Under the pieces are notes generated by a model. It searched no databases and had not been told where the DNA came from. It saw only the letters and a program-made list of their open reading frames with translations. Below are positions 23,201 through 35,600 of a stretch of 64,000 nt of DNA, one piece after another; position 1 is the stretch's first letter, and the number at the start of each line of letters is the position of its first letter. Source of the DNA: Pleodorina starrii (taxonomy: Eukaryota; Chlorophyta; Chlorophyceae; Chlamydomonadales; Volvocaceae); the NCBI GenBank assembly GCA_030267565.1, contig BRXU01000013.1, positions 536,001 through 600,000 on the forward strand, given 5' to 3'. A program made the position numbers and the translations under genes.

Positions 23201-26200
23201 TAGGGGCGGGGCGGGGCGGGGTTCAAATGGCCCTCAGTGCCAGCCAGCCTGCCAGCCCGCATCCGTGCCTGCCTGCCCTAACCCCATCCACCCCTCCCCC
23301 CCTCCCTCCCCCCCCCGGGTTCCAGCCACCCCACCGGTCAGTGCGGGCAGCACCGTCTCTCGATCCGTCCCCGGAGGCAGCAGACCCAATGTGACGAAAT
23401 CCTGGAGTGGGTTGGGGTGGTGGTGGGATGGGGTGGGTTTGAGGTGGGGTGGGGTGGGGTGGAGTGGAGTGGGGTGGGTTGGGGTGAGGTTGGGTTGGGG
23501 TTGGGTTGGGTTGGGTTGGGTTGGGGTGGAATGCGAGACCCGACAGCTGACAGGACGGGTTGGGGTTCGGGTCGGGCGTGGATGGCGCCGCCCTAGGCAC
23601 AGCACAGCACAGCACAACTTCAACACAAGTTTGCCGTACCTCCGCCAGCCTGCCGTACTCCCGATTGACCAGGTGCAGTGTTGCGGTCATGAGCGCGTTG
23701 CGGGTGCGTTCGTCAATCTGGCCCATCATGCCAAAGTCGAGGTAGGCCAGGCGGCCATCCGGAGTACGCAGCAGGTTGCCCGGGCTGCAGGGAGGGGCGG
23801 TGGGGTTATCCACGAATAGGCCGGGGGGGGTGCGGGAGAGGGGAAGGAGAGGAAGCAGGAGAGGGGAGCAGGAGGGGTGAGGAAGAGGGAGCAGGAGGTT
23901 GTTTGGAGACTGCAGCGGGATTGAGATCCGATTGAAGTTAGGGTTGGTTAAAGGGTTTTTAGGGTTTTTAGGGCTGGAGGAAAGATGAGACCGCAGTGTG
24001 GTGGAGAGGGAGTCCACCCACGCCGGGAGAGGCACATCACCGCCGCATGCACGGCACTGTACGGCACGGCACTGTATACCGGTACGACACTCACTGCGGG
24101 TCCGCGTGGTAGAATCCCTCCTCCAGCATTTGCTCCAGGGAGCAGCGCACCCCCACCTCCACCAGCGCTAAGTCCTCCAACCGCCGGGGGTCGCGGAGCG
24201 CCGACCCGGAACCCGACCCGCCGCCGCCGCCGCTGCTGCTGCCGCCGCCGCCGCTGGAGACGCTGCTGCCCCTGGCAGACGGCGCGGCTGAGGGGGCTGA
24301 GGGGGCTGCGGAGCGCTCCGCGGCGGATGTGCCGGCAGTCCGCAGGCGCTCGCCTTCGATCCACTCCATTGTCAGGATCTGATCTCGGGGTGTGGGTGTG
24401 GGTGTGCGTGTGTGTGTGTTGGGAGGAGGGGTATCCACGTATAGGCCGGCGGGGGGGCGAGAGAGGAGAGGGGAGAGGGGGGTTGAGCAGTGGGAAGCAG
24501 AGGGAAACAGGCCTATTCGGACTGTTTGCTGAGTGGCAGTTGGCACGTCGACGGAGGACACCCACGGGGGTGGAGGAGGCGCTGCGGTTCGTCCTTGTCA
24601 ACACCCTAACACCCTACCCTACCCTAAAACCCCACCCTACCCTCCACCAGCCCTCCGCGGACCCCATCGGCAGCCAGCCCGCTCACCTTGGCAGTGGTGT
24701 ACTCGTCATAGATGTACGGCACGTACACCTGCACGACAGGGGCAGTCGCCCGGGCGGGTAAGCCAAGGAACACACCCCTCCGCAGCAAAGCAAGTACGGT
24801 AAGTGACCACCCAAAAAGGGGGAGGGCGGGAAGGGTAGCTGGCGGGATGGAGGGCCAAGGCTGGAAGCATGCCTGGTCAGGTCAAAGGTCAGGTGGGGTC
24901 ATAGGTCAGGTGGGGTCAGGGTTGTGAATCCCATCTTGTGCCACACACTCACCTGAGGCAGATGGGAGAAGAGCTCCTTGAACCTGTGGGCCGTGTAACC
25001 GGGGGGCAGGGGAGCAGGGGCAGGGGAGCAGCGCGGGGCGCATTACCTCACGCACACGCATTCGCGCCCGCACAGCCGTGCGCACGTGAACCCCCCACCC
25101 CCATCCCCCCACCCCCTCACCCACCCCACACCCACACACCGCCCCCCACCTCCGCGCATTGTCTGCCTCCGTCCTGTAGTTGAGCTCTCTGAACAGCGAT
25201 GAGGCCCACTCGTCCACCAGGGCGGGCAGGTCGGTGTTGAAGCGCCGAGCGCGACGCAGCCAACCGGCCAGGATGCGCAGAATGTACACATCCTAGAGAG
25301 AGAGAGGGAGAAGGAGAGGGAAGGAGAGGGAAGGAGAGGGAGAGAGAGGGGGAGAGAGGGAGGGATTTACGGCCCAGTTCCTTCCAAGGCCCTCCCAGCC
25401 CCCTTCCCTTCCCGTGCGTTTTTATGTCTCTGACACGAGATATAAGATAAGCGCGAGCCCCAGCCCCGAGCCCGCTCCCAATTCCAATTCCTAGACCGCC
25501 CAATCATTCCCGCCCCCCCCCCCCGCCCCCCCCCCGCGCGGCCCACCTGCGCAATCATCTGCGCCACCCTCGGTCGCTGCACCTTGACCGCCACCTCCGC
25601 CCCGCCCAGCTCCGGACGCAACACGCCCCGATACACCTGACCCAGAGAGGCGGCGGCCACCGGGCTGGGGGACAGGCGGGAGAAGACGGCGGAGGGGGGC
25701 ACACCCAACTCGGACTGGAGCACTGAGGGGGATGGGGTGGGGGCGTGGGGATGGGGGTGGGGGGTTTATGAAGATGTGGACTTGCGACTGACGCGGTTTC
25801 AGAGCGGCGGTCGGCTCAGGGCTCACCCGCCATGGCCGCCTGGTCGGGGAAGGGCGGGATGCGGTCCTGGAGTGCCTCCAGCGCCGCAATGTACGGCGGC
25901 GGCAGCACATCGGGCCGACTGGACAGCGCCTGACCGATCTTCACAAAGGCGGGGCCGAGACGAACCTGCGGGCGGCGGGGCGGGCGGGGAGACGGTGGGA
26001 CGGGGACAATGACGGTGACGGTGACGGGGGCGGGGGCGGGGACGGGGGCCCTCGCTGGGGTGTGTCTCCTCCTTGATATTCTCCTGCCTGCCTCCCGACC
26101 AGCCCCACCCGCCACCCGCCACCCCCTCACCCACCAGCACGTCCTTGAGCGACTCCGCCGCCGCCGCCTCCTGCGCCGCCGGGTCCTTTATCCGCAGGTT

Positions 26201-27743
26201 CCGAGCCCGAGTCGCCGCCAGCCACCCGCCGAACTCCACTCCTGGGGGGGGGGCACAACACCAACACCAGCAGCAGCAGCAGCAGCAGCAGGGACCCATC
26301 AGCGACCCATCCGCGAAGCTGTGCCGGTTGGGGGCGCCAGCAAATACACACATGCAGTCACGCACACACATGCACGCAGCTCGTGCGGTTATGCGACGCA
26401 ACCTCCGAAGCAGACCCTGCCCCTGCCGCCCCTCACCACCCCTCATCAGCTCCCTGCTCCTCCAGAGAGGGGCATCCCCACCCCCAACCCCGGCCCCCAA
26501 CCCTTTCCCCCCACCCCTCACCCCCGCCCCTCAACCCCCCCCCTCACCCTCACCCCCACCACTCCCCACCCCAACGTCTCCATCCGTGCGCAGCTCCCCT
26601 CTGCGGATGCGACCCATCCTACCCCCCTCCATCCGACCACTGCACCCTATGACCGATCAACCGCCCTCCAACCGCCCTTCAACCGCCCTCCAACCGCCCT
26701 TCAACCGCCCTCCAACCGCCCCTTCCCGGCTCCTCACCGATCCGCAGCAGTCGACTGACCACCCGCACGGGCCGCGTCTCCCAGTAGCGGCTGTTCATGG
26801 CGGCGTCGTACGTCGAGGGCTGGTCCACACAGCGAGCGAGCGGGACGGAGGGAGGGACGGAGGGAGGGACGGAGGGAGGGACGGAGGGAGGGACGGCGTC
26901 AGGGAGCGGGGGAGGAGTGGGCAAGATGTGGGGGAGGAGTGGGCAGAGGGCGGCACCGGCACAGGAGGCGACCGACAGGACACAGGAGGGGTGGTCTAAG
27001 GGGTTTCTGAGGGGGAGAGCAACACGCACCTCCATGAACTCGGGGATGTCAATATCCGAGTCCTCCCCCATCTGCAGCGGCCTTCCCCCGCCGCCACCTG
27101 CCGGCCGTGTCGCCAGCCAGGGGCCTGCCGGCGCCGCCGCCGCCGCCGCGGCCTGCAGCTGGGAGGTGGGCCGCAGCGCCGGCAGGGGGGGTCCCGCTTT
27201 CGCCGCCGATGTCTGTGAGGCCGGAGAGCCGCTGGGGGGCGCACGCGAGGTGGCCGAGTCGTATGACATGGTGGGGGACGTAGGGCCGCTGCTGCCCTCC
27301 GCACGCAAGCCGGAGGGGCTGTATGCGGGGATCGGCCAGCCGGCCCCGCGTCTGCCAGCGCGAGAGGCGCTGGGCCAGCCCGCCGAGGGTCGGTTGCTGG
27401 GCCCCGCGCTGCCGGACGGCGGGGCGACCAGCGTCATGGCTGGGGAGGTGGTCGCCACAGCGCTTGGTGCAATGGTTGACGTGGATCTGGCTTGAGTGAC
27501 CAAGCGGGTGGACCGGCCTTGTCTGTGGCTTCGCCATGGCCACGAAGGCGGGGGTTGAGAGGCCAGGGGCGCTCCATCAGGAGGCAACGTCCCGTGCGCT
27601 GCCGATCGATTTGAAGATTGTAGGCTGAGGCCCTGATGCTGTGGGGCAGAGAGGGCTGATCCTGTGGTCCTCCGGCTTTGAAGTCTAGAATCTCGGCCTG
27701 GCAAAGCCTGCCCACCACAGGCAGACGGATGCGCCTGTATCAT
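20282..27743 (-). CDS. ABC1 (ADCK/UbiB-like) atypical kinase, probably plastid-targeted
   Basis: Seventeen exons conserve frame: 27743-27030, 26819-26738, 26241-26135, 25965-25827, 25722-25547, 25292-25150, 24983-24953, 24728-24687, 24378-24095, 23784-23640, 23401-23335, 23004-22826, 22526-22386, 22130-21918, 21618-21234, 21027-20822 and 20434-20282 (1,068 aa). All ABC1 hallmarks are present: KIGQ near residue 310, the Ala-rich nucleotide loop PVAAASLGQ near 370 replacing the Gly loop, the VAIK-like AVKVQRP near 391, NYRTEADNA near 450, catalytic HADPHPGN near 570 (split by an intron) and LDFGMMG near 588. The first 60-100 residues are Ser/Gln/Arg-rich and lack acidic residues, like a plastid transit peptide. 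Plant homologues (ABC1K family) sit mostly in plastoglobules and influence prenyl-lipid metabolism. Gly/Ser-rich loops after LTMEWIEGERL and in the C-terminal half are lineage insertions. The subfamily is not determined. Confidence 0.92.
23401..23530. repeat. G/T-rich minisatellite at an ABC1 kinase intron
   Basis: Imperfect GGGGT, GGAGT and GGGTT units run for about 130 bp in the intron between 23401 and 23640. Confidence 0.85.
23953..23973. repeat. telomere-like (TTTTTAGGG) tract in an ABC1 kinase intron
   Basis: Two to three copies of a TTTTTAGGG variant of the chlorophycean telomere unit, in the intron between 23784 and 24095. A related CCCTAAAA/CCCTA tract occurs at about 24600-24640 in another intron of the same gene. 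Confidence 0.7.
26260..26291. repeat. (CAG)n microsatellite in an ABC1 kinase intron
   Basis: About eight CAG units directly upstream (in gene orientation) of the acceptor for exon 3. Confidence 0.85.
26847..26895. repeat. 12-bp tandem repeat (GACGGAGGGAGG)n in ABC1 kinase intron 1
   Basis: Four near-perfect 12-bp units, purine-rich on the + strand. Confidence 0.85.
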
Positions 27744-30288
27744 GTTTCTGGAGAGTAGGTTCGCGTAGTGTGGTAGCGATGTGGATAGATGCCCACGTGC
27801 AGCGATACAGTACCCAGGCCGGCCACTGTAATAGAGCTACCGTATCACAGGAAATGGGCTAGGATGCTGATCGAGAGCACGCAGTGCTGGTGTCAACTGT
27901 CATAAGTGTAATTTTATCCTTTTGTTGTGGCACACATACGGCAACACTCAGAAATGCTCGGCCTGAGTCACGCGTCCAAAGCCGCGACGATGCGGGCGGC
28001 ACACATACCGGTCACAACCGCGTTAATTTATCAGAGACGCGTGCCTTTGGGCTGCATTAGGTCAACGGCAGGCAGTCTCGTTAGAACTCCCGTTGCACGT
28101 TGACCGTTAAACATTCCGTACACGGTTCTATTTACGATCGTCGAGATTTCCTGGTTTTACGGCTTGCGCTCCTGCAAGCCTTCTTTCGAAGTTCAAATGG
28201 CGCTTCTTGAAGAGGTACCGGGGACCAGCCACGGCCGCACAATCCCACGGGTGCACAGGCGTCCCTAACAACTGGGCGCCGGCCTGGGACCTGACTTGCA
28301 CAATGCACCCGGCCCCTGCTTGTCAGGGCGTTGCAGCTTGGAAATGTATACTACCATCGCTTCCAGCATGGTTCGGGCGTACCTGGTACGAACCCCGTAT
28401 ACCTGCGCGCTCGAGCCGTTCTGGTGCCTTCTGGTGCTATTGCGCGTATCCCTGCGTATCGTTCGAATCGTTCGTCTTGGTTGGTCTGGCGGCGACGCGG
28501 TCGCTGCGTTTCCCATCTTGGTAAGGTAACAGGTACGTTCGGTAAGTATTTCTGGGTTCAAAGGTCCTTCGCTAACGCCGTCTTCGTTCCGTCGCCGCGG
28601 TATCTTAATTTCTTACCCCGTATACATCGCATAGGGACCATGCTGCCGGTGGTCAGGGGTGGGCAAATAGCCTTCGGTGTCCCCGGGCCCTCCCGGGCAG
28701 ACCTCGCAGACAGCTGCAGGGGAGCTCATCAGTGCACTGTAAACCAGGGCCCTCCAGGGCAATGATCTTTCCCCACCTTGGCAGGTGCAACAACTAAGCT
28801 GAACTAAGGCTTCGTTCTTAGGCAACCAGGGGCCTCGGCGGCAAATCCGATAGGCGGTCTCGTCGTTTCGCATGACGGAACCACCAATTCAGAGGGCGAC
28901 TTCCGCCTATCCGAACTGGGGAATCGACATTCCTTAAACACGAAGCGGATGTGTGTGCTGTGACCTGGTCGCTGGGCCGCTGAATCCAAGCAACTTCGAT
29001 TTATACACATAAGAGTTACAGCGAGCCATTGGCTCATCACGTACCTGTCCAGACTCGCAGCGCTACTCGGCTTAAACGGGATACTGGGACATAATATAGT
29101 AAAGGCAAATCCTATGGGCAACTCTGTCAACCCCTAAGAGCGATTTTCGTCAATCCGAAGGCCGACTCCGTCAATCCATAGGCCGGCGCCTTCCATCCCG
29201 TTGGCAACGCTCATCAATCCCCAAACAGAGTGTTAATTTGGTAAAAATGGAGTGTCTATTCCGTGATATCACACTTCTGGCAATCCGACCCCCGTGGGTA
29301 CCCTCACACCCTGCCAGGCCGTGCACCCAAGTACTAATACCCGGATTGCGTATTCATGCGTGCACGTCCTATATGATATCATTTATAATTGCAGCCCATG
29401 TACAGCACAGACAGGCATGCCGTCCAAACAGTTCTCGTGCTGGTTTCCCCCCAGAACATACACTTTACGGGACCCCGGATTCAACGTAAGATTGTGTAGT
29501 TGCCAGTACACCTCCATTGAGTGCTTTAAATATACCTATATGTTTGTAACAACAAACTCCAGATATGGCAGGAATGCGTACTCGGCTGTACGGTACATTG
29601 ATGATGCCCGAGTTCGGTTGTTCGGATGTCATGTAGTCGCATGCTCGTGTTTTTCGTTATTTATCGCTTTCTTACCGAGGCTTAATGAGGGAATCAAGAG
29701 CCCGCCATTAAGCTGGCTGTAGTCAGCTGTTGGTATATTGAGAAGGGTGGCAATAATTTCCATAGTCCAGCAGGGGGTCACCGCCGTACGCCCATAGCAA
29801 AAAGCACTTGTTCTGCGCGCACACGACGACTTTCGCGACAATTTCAGTTGTATTATAATCTACATAACCTCTCGTGGGCGCCTTGCCTGTTCCGGGGCAC
29901 TGCGCTGTGGGCAGCCTAAGGCCTTTGCTTTTTTTCGTGCGAAGGTATTCGTCAAGCTTGTCGTTCTTGACGTTTGAACATTGGAAATGAAGTGTATCGG
30001 TAGCCTTTATACTCCAGTTGTATTTTTTGATATAATGGCGCTCCTCAGATGGAGTCTCCGTTGTCCGCATTCGCGCTAGAGAGTCAAACATGGCCAGGCA
30101 GTCCAATCTGCGACTATTCATGAGTTCCTGCAATGCTTGTCACGTAGCAATTGAAATTGTCGCGAAAGTCGTCGTGTGCGCGCAGAACAAGTGCTTTTTG
30201 CTATGGGCGTACGGCGGTGACCCCCTGCTGGACTATGGAAATTATTGCCACCCGATTGAGAACTTTGTAGTCATCAACCGGAACACAT
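27744..30288. other. AT-richer divergent intergenic region (ABC1 kinase and RLK1 promoters)
   Basis: The ABC1 kinase gene starts leftward at 27743 and RLK1 starts rightward at 30289, so both promoters must lie here. A degenerate repeated motif (GTCAATCC-NN-AGGCCG) appears at about 29140-29200. The right end carries a 106-bp inverted repeat. A minus-strand ORF (30133 to 29723, 136 aa) has an unusual AT-rich codon make-up and runs through one arm; see findings. Confidence 0.55.
29745..30253. repeat. 106-bp near-perfect inverted repeat with 297-bp spacer
   Basis: The left arm 29745-29850 and right arm 30148-30253 are reverse complements with a single mismatch (near the inner ends). The arms could form a long hairpin in RNA. 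The right arm ends 35 bp before the RLK1 ATG, so it is probably in the 5' UTR or core promoter. In both orientations the arm encodes the same 30-odd residues (including FLLWAYGGDPLLDYGNYCHP), which suggests duplication of a once-coding fragment. Confidence 0.9.
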
Positions 30289-32635
30289 ATGCGTTGCTTC
30301 AACCTCTTCCAGGCCATAAGCGTTACTCTTATTTGCATTGGCCTCGGGGTATTCTTCCCCCGCCTTGATGGGTGGGCAATGGCGCAGCAGGAGGGTCAAG
30401 CCCTCGCTGGACTTGAACAACGGCGCGTTGCACAATGCCGCACTTCGGCGGAACTGGTGGCCGCTGTGGCAAACCCAGCAATTGACACTGCCTTGCTCCT
30501 GAGCGACGTCATGCTTACGGAGGCCGAGTTCGCCTCTCCTATCATCCTCCAACGCAATTTTACCGTCAAAGGAGCTGCAACTCGACGCGTCGTTTTAAAT
30601 CTTAATTTCTTACGAGCGAAGGTGTGGGCGGGCGGGCGGGGCGTAGGTTCGCCGTCATTTCGTAGGTATGTGTAGATGCTTGCGGCGCCGAGGGGCGCGC
30701 GTCCCGGCGAAGTCAGTCGGTGGTGTCGATCCCATGGGCTGCAGCGCACCCGAGCGACCGTGGGCGGTATAAGTGAACAACGCGCGGGGCCTGGCTGCTT
30801 GCTCACCCGCCAGAGTGGAAACCCAGTGGGAGACCCGGACGTATGCGTGGCTGCAAAGCGCGTGAGCCCAGTACACACATCCGCGTGCGCGCATACAGCG
30901 GGCTGGGGACGGAATGCAGGAAGAGTGAATACCCCAGACACGCGGGCTGATTGGGTGGGTGGGCGGGTGAACAGCTGAGCACGTCGGGAAACGGTCGCAC
31001 GCACGGTGGGGGCTTACCCCTGGGCACGCACGTCGGTGGCCAGACACGACGCCCAACCCCGCCCCGCTGCATTCCGGTCTGTTTCCTGCGTGCGGCCTGG
31101 ATGCCTGGATGCTAGGTAGCTCCCCTGCGTTCCAGTAACTGCTAATAACCGCTTGGGCGCACACGCACCAAGGTAGTAACCGCCAGCAACGGAAACCCCT
31201 TGGGTCGGCTGCCTTGGTGGCCGCGCACGCTTCTGGGGCTGGCCCCCCTCCTCCCTGGCCGGGAGCCGCCCCGTCCAAACAAGGACAGACCGCCAATCTC
31301 ACGCCGCCCTCCTCACGCCGCCATCCTCTTCTTTCCGCGCGCACGCAGATCGCCCTGCAAGGGCCTGTCACGCTGTTGTTCGTGGACGTATTCATCGTCA
31401 ATTTCCGCAAGGGCTCCTCGGCGCAGAAGCCGGGCCTGGACATCGTGACGGCAGTTTCGCCGCCCTCGCAGCCCTCCGCCGAGGGTGGCGGCGGCGGCGG
31501 TGGCGGCAGTGGAGGTGCCAGCCGGCTGCCGTTGGTGTTGACGCAGGACGCCTCCCTGGTGTTCGATTACTGCTTCGGCTTGGAGGTGTCCAGGTACGGC
31601 GGCTGACTGTCGTACTGACTGTCGTACTGGCTGGCTGGCTGGCTGGGATCATGCATATTGACTGTAACCCTTTGTCTGTGTGGGTCAGGTGTTGTCCTTG
31701 CTGGCTTGCCGGTTTACTTTACTACCGGTGCATGCTTCATGCGAAGACGAAATTCCACATGAAAGGCTCTAGGGTTGCAGTCGACATGCGCTGCACTGCA
31801 CGGCGCTGCACGGCCATCCGTCGATTCCGAACGAATGTTTCCTCGCCCGGCCTGCCAGCAGCTGCCCACGCACACTCAATATCAGCCGGGTGACATCTGA
31901 CGCGCATGCCGTGCCCTGTCCTACGCTACAGGGAGGCTTTGAGCAGGGGTGTTCGACCCGCGGAGATCCCGGGGCCCAGAAACACCTTCGTGGTGCCGTA
32001 CTCTTCATCGTACGACTGTGCAGACGGCGTTACAGGGCCGTGGCCCCTGGATGGGGCCGCCACCGCGCCCTGGCCCCTGAACAGTTGTTTCAAAGGCTCC
32101 AGCCTGTTTATTGACATCGCATATTACTCTGGCGACATGAATGACGACGGCACGCCTGTGAAGGAAGGCCGGGAGTACCTGGTAAGTATGTAACCTGCTG
32201 TCTTGCCCGCTTCCTCGCGCCCTCCTAATTTAGGACTGCAATCTCACGCACGCACGCACTTTGAGCCGCCGGCGCCAGAGATATGAAGATATATACGGCA
32301 GCCCAGGCGATTAGTTGTGAGCGCCTTTCTTGCATGTGCTCCCCACCTTCACATTTAAAGGTCGGCCGGCCTGCTGTCTGTGTCTGTTTGTGTAAACGTC
32401 GGGTGCATGGCATGGCATGCTTCCTATGTAGCTGTTATCCAACTCCTCTGTAATTAACTAATGCTTCCTGCAGTTTCACGTTCTCAACACCTACGCGAAC
32501 TGCATCGACGCCTTCTCGGACGAATGCGTCAAAACGTACACCCCAGTGGGCTGCGTGCTGTACACGCTCGCGGCCGCGGCCGCTCGCCGCGCTCCACCCC
32601 CTGCTGTTGGCGGCTCGGACCAGCAGTCCCAGAAG

Positions 32636-32672
<37 letters not shown>

Positions 32673-35600
32673 CGCAGGGGCGCGAGCGCGGGAACCGCGC
32701 GCCGATTATTGTGGGGTGCACCCTCGGCGGCGGTGAGTAAGAGGGGTACGAACGGGGAGAGCGCTCATGCATGCCAGCGGCCCAGCTAGCCCAACGAACT
32801 CACGAACTTCCGTCCGTCGCTCCCTTACCGTTCGTTCCCCTCCCGTTATACCATTCGCTCATTACGGTAGTTGGTTCTCCTCTGCACTGCACCGCAATCC
32901 GCTGCGTGCATTGCACGTGCAGCTCATTATTAGTAGCCTTCTGCGTGCTACATACGCTGTGCCGCACTTCTCTTGCTCTGTCCGCTGTCGTGCGTTTTGG
33001 TTTTAATGCTGTAACGCCGTACTACCGCACTGTGGTGTAATGACGGCTGTTGCTCCCCCGAGCCTGCTGCTGCTGCTGTTGCTGCTGCTGCCATTCCGTC
33101 GCTTGGTTAGTGTTCGATGCCTCTGCATCGATGCCGCACGCACCGGCTGCTCTCACCAATTCGTGCCCTCCACTAAAACCACTGCAATAACTGCGCGGTG
33201 TACGTACGCATGCAGCGGTGCTGGTGCTCCTGCTGCTTTCGGTCGTCGTGATCCGGTGGCGGTCTCGTCGGGCGCGGCGCCAGCAGCAGCGCCAGGCGAC
33301 ACAGGAGGAGGGTGCTCCCGCAGGTGCCTTCGGCCTTGTGGGCATAACGATGGTAAGTCCGAAGTGGCGGCAGAAATGGCGTTCTCCGAAGTAGGCGAGT
33401 CGGGCCCCAGACACACCAACCGGGTGTAAGGGGACGTTTCTGCACACACATCGCATTTCCAGCACGGCGGCCGCCTCATCAGCGCCTCTCTCGAATCTCA
33501 GCGACGGAGCCTTCTTCATCACCGACCGACTCTTCTCGCCTCAGCTGTTCGCTGACGACCCCGCCCTCAGGATCCAATCGCTCGGTTTGTATTACTGCCC
33601 TAGCCGCTTTGGTTGATAGACTCGACTCTCTTTTCTTTTGCGGGCGGAAAGGCTTCGAAAGACCGTCCTCCGTACGTCGGGGTCCGGCCTTTCCGTGAAT
33701 ACCACCCCAGCCTTCCCCCGTTGAGCATGACAAGGATTACACATGCGGCTTCAGCGCACCGTATCTGAAAAAATAATTATGAACAAGAAGATGCACGCCG
33801 GGCCCCCATTTCCTTTCCCTGGCCATCGATGACTGCCGCCCCGCAACACACACGCGCGCGCTGCTGCTGTCGTGCCGTGCCGTGCCGTGCACACCTTGTA
33901 CCGGTACCCTGCTGTGCCACCGCCGCGGCCTTGCGCAGGACCACATCGTGCTGCCAGCAGCCGCAGCAGGGGCCGGCAAGGAGGCTGTGCCTGCGATGGA
34001 GGTAACGACGGACAGTGATGGCGGCAACGGCGGTGGTGATGTGGAGCTCCCGACCGGCAAACCAATGAAAAATGGGGAGGCTAGGACCGCGGCCGAGCAG
34101 CAGCAGAAGCCGCCTTCCAGTGGATCTGGGGGAGGGAGCTCCAAGACTACTGTGGATGGTGTTGAGGAGGCTGCAGGAGGTGCCGGCAGCCGGCAGTACA
34201 AGGCGGGCTCTTGGGAGGAGAGCTCTCTGCTGGGGGCGGAGGAGGTCCTCACGGACCGCACGCCCTTCCGCAGCGACCTAGAAATGAACGTCTGCGTGCG
34301 AGTGTTTGGAGCCGCCACGAGCGCAGCGGCGGCACCCGTCGCAGCGGCGGTGGCAGCGGCGGTGGTGTCGGATGGACGGGGCTGGCAGCAGCAGCAGCAG
34401 CAGCAGCATCAACCTGCGTTGGAGTTGTTGCAGGGGCAGCAACAACAGCAGCAGCAGCAGCAGCCGCTTCCTTCACACTTGCCATGTCATCAGAGGCCGC
34501 AAGGTCGTCGTCATGGAGAGGAGGAGGGAGCCACGCAACCCGAGGCGCAAGCAGTGGCTTCATCGGCAGGGCAGCAGATGCCGCAGGAGGCAACGGCGTC
34601 GGCTGTGGCGACGGCTGTGGCGCGTCCTGCTGCTGCTGCTGCTGGGGGTGGTGGCGTGCACGCTGCCGCGGACGGCAGTGTCGAGACCGTTACAGTGCTG
34701 TCGACCGTTCTTGGCAAGGGTCGCTTCGGGCGGGTGCTCCTGGGCTGGTGGGTAGGGTGCGGCACGCAGCAGTCCTCGTGCTTTTCCCCGCCCGCTGCTG
34801 TCCGCGTTGCTTTGCTTTGCTTTGCTCCCTTTGCGGTCCTGACCTAATCCACGCATCAGTAACTGCACTGCTACGACGACGTTGATGAGGATCTCTGTCT
34901 CAAACACATCAATCGCATGTATATCTTCACGTGCCTTATTCATCATTTGTTTATTTACGTGTATTATTAACAATGTGTTCACTGCCTTGCGTGAGTGCAG
35001 GTACCGGGGTGAGACGGTTGCAGTCAAGACCCTGCATACATCGGTTGGAGCCGCCGCCGGAGAGCCAGGCGCCGGAGCCGCCGGAGCCGGCGAACAAGGC
35101 GGCGGCGTGCCGCAACAGCCACAGCAGGGACAGCAGCAGCAGCAGGGGCAGCAGGACGAGGCCTGGCGCACGTTCGCTCAAGAGGTGGAGGTGCTGGGCC
35201 GCTGCTGCCACCCCAATGTGGTGCGCCTGCTGGCGGCGTGTGTGACACCGCCGCGGCTGTGTCTCGTGATGGAGCGGATGGAGAGCAGTCTGGCGGGAGT
35301 GCTGTTTGAAAAGCCGCAACGGTGGGGTGGTGCCGGCAAGTTGCTGCCGCTGGAAACGGTGAGAATCGATCCATGCTACCGGCATATGACCCGCAGATAT
35401 GTTGTGCAACCCACAGATATGTTGTGCAACCGTTGTCCGTAACTCCTTATCGGTAAGCAACGTATACATGAATCCGTGCGTGCGGGCAAGTATGTACATC
35501 TCAGCAAGTTAGGTTCGTTGTCGTCGTATTGTATCCGTCTGTGTGTACTGCTGCAGGTCGTCCACATTGCCGTACAGGTGGCCTCGGCGCTGTCGTACCT

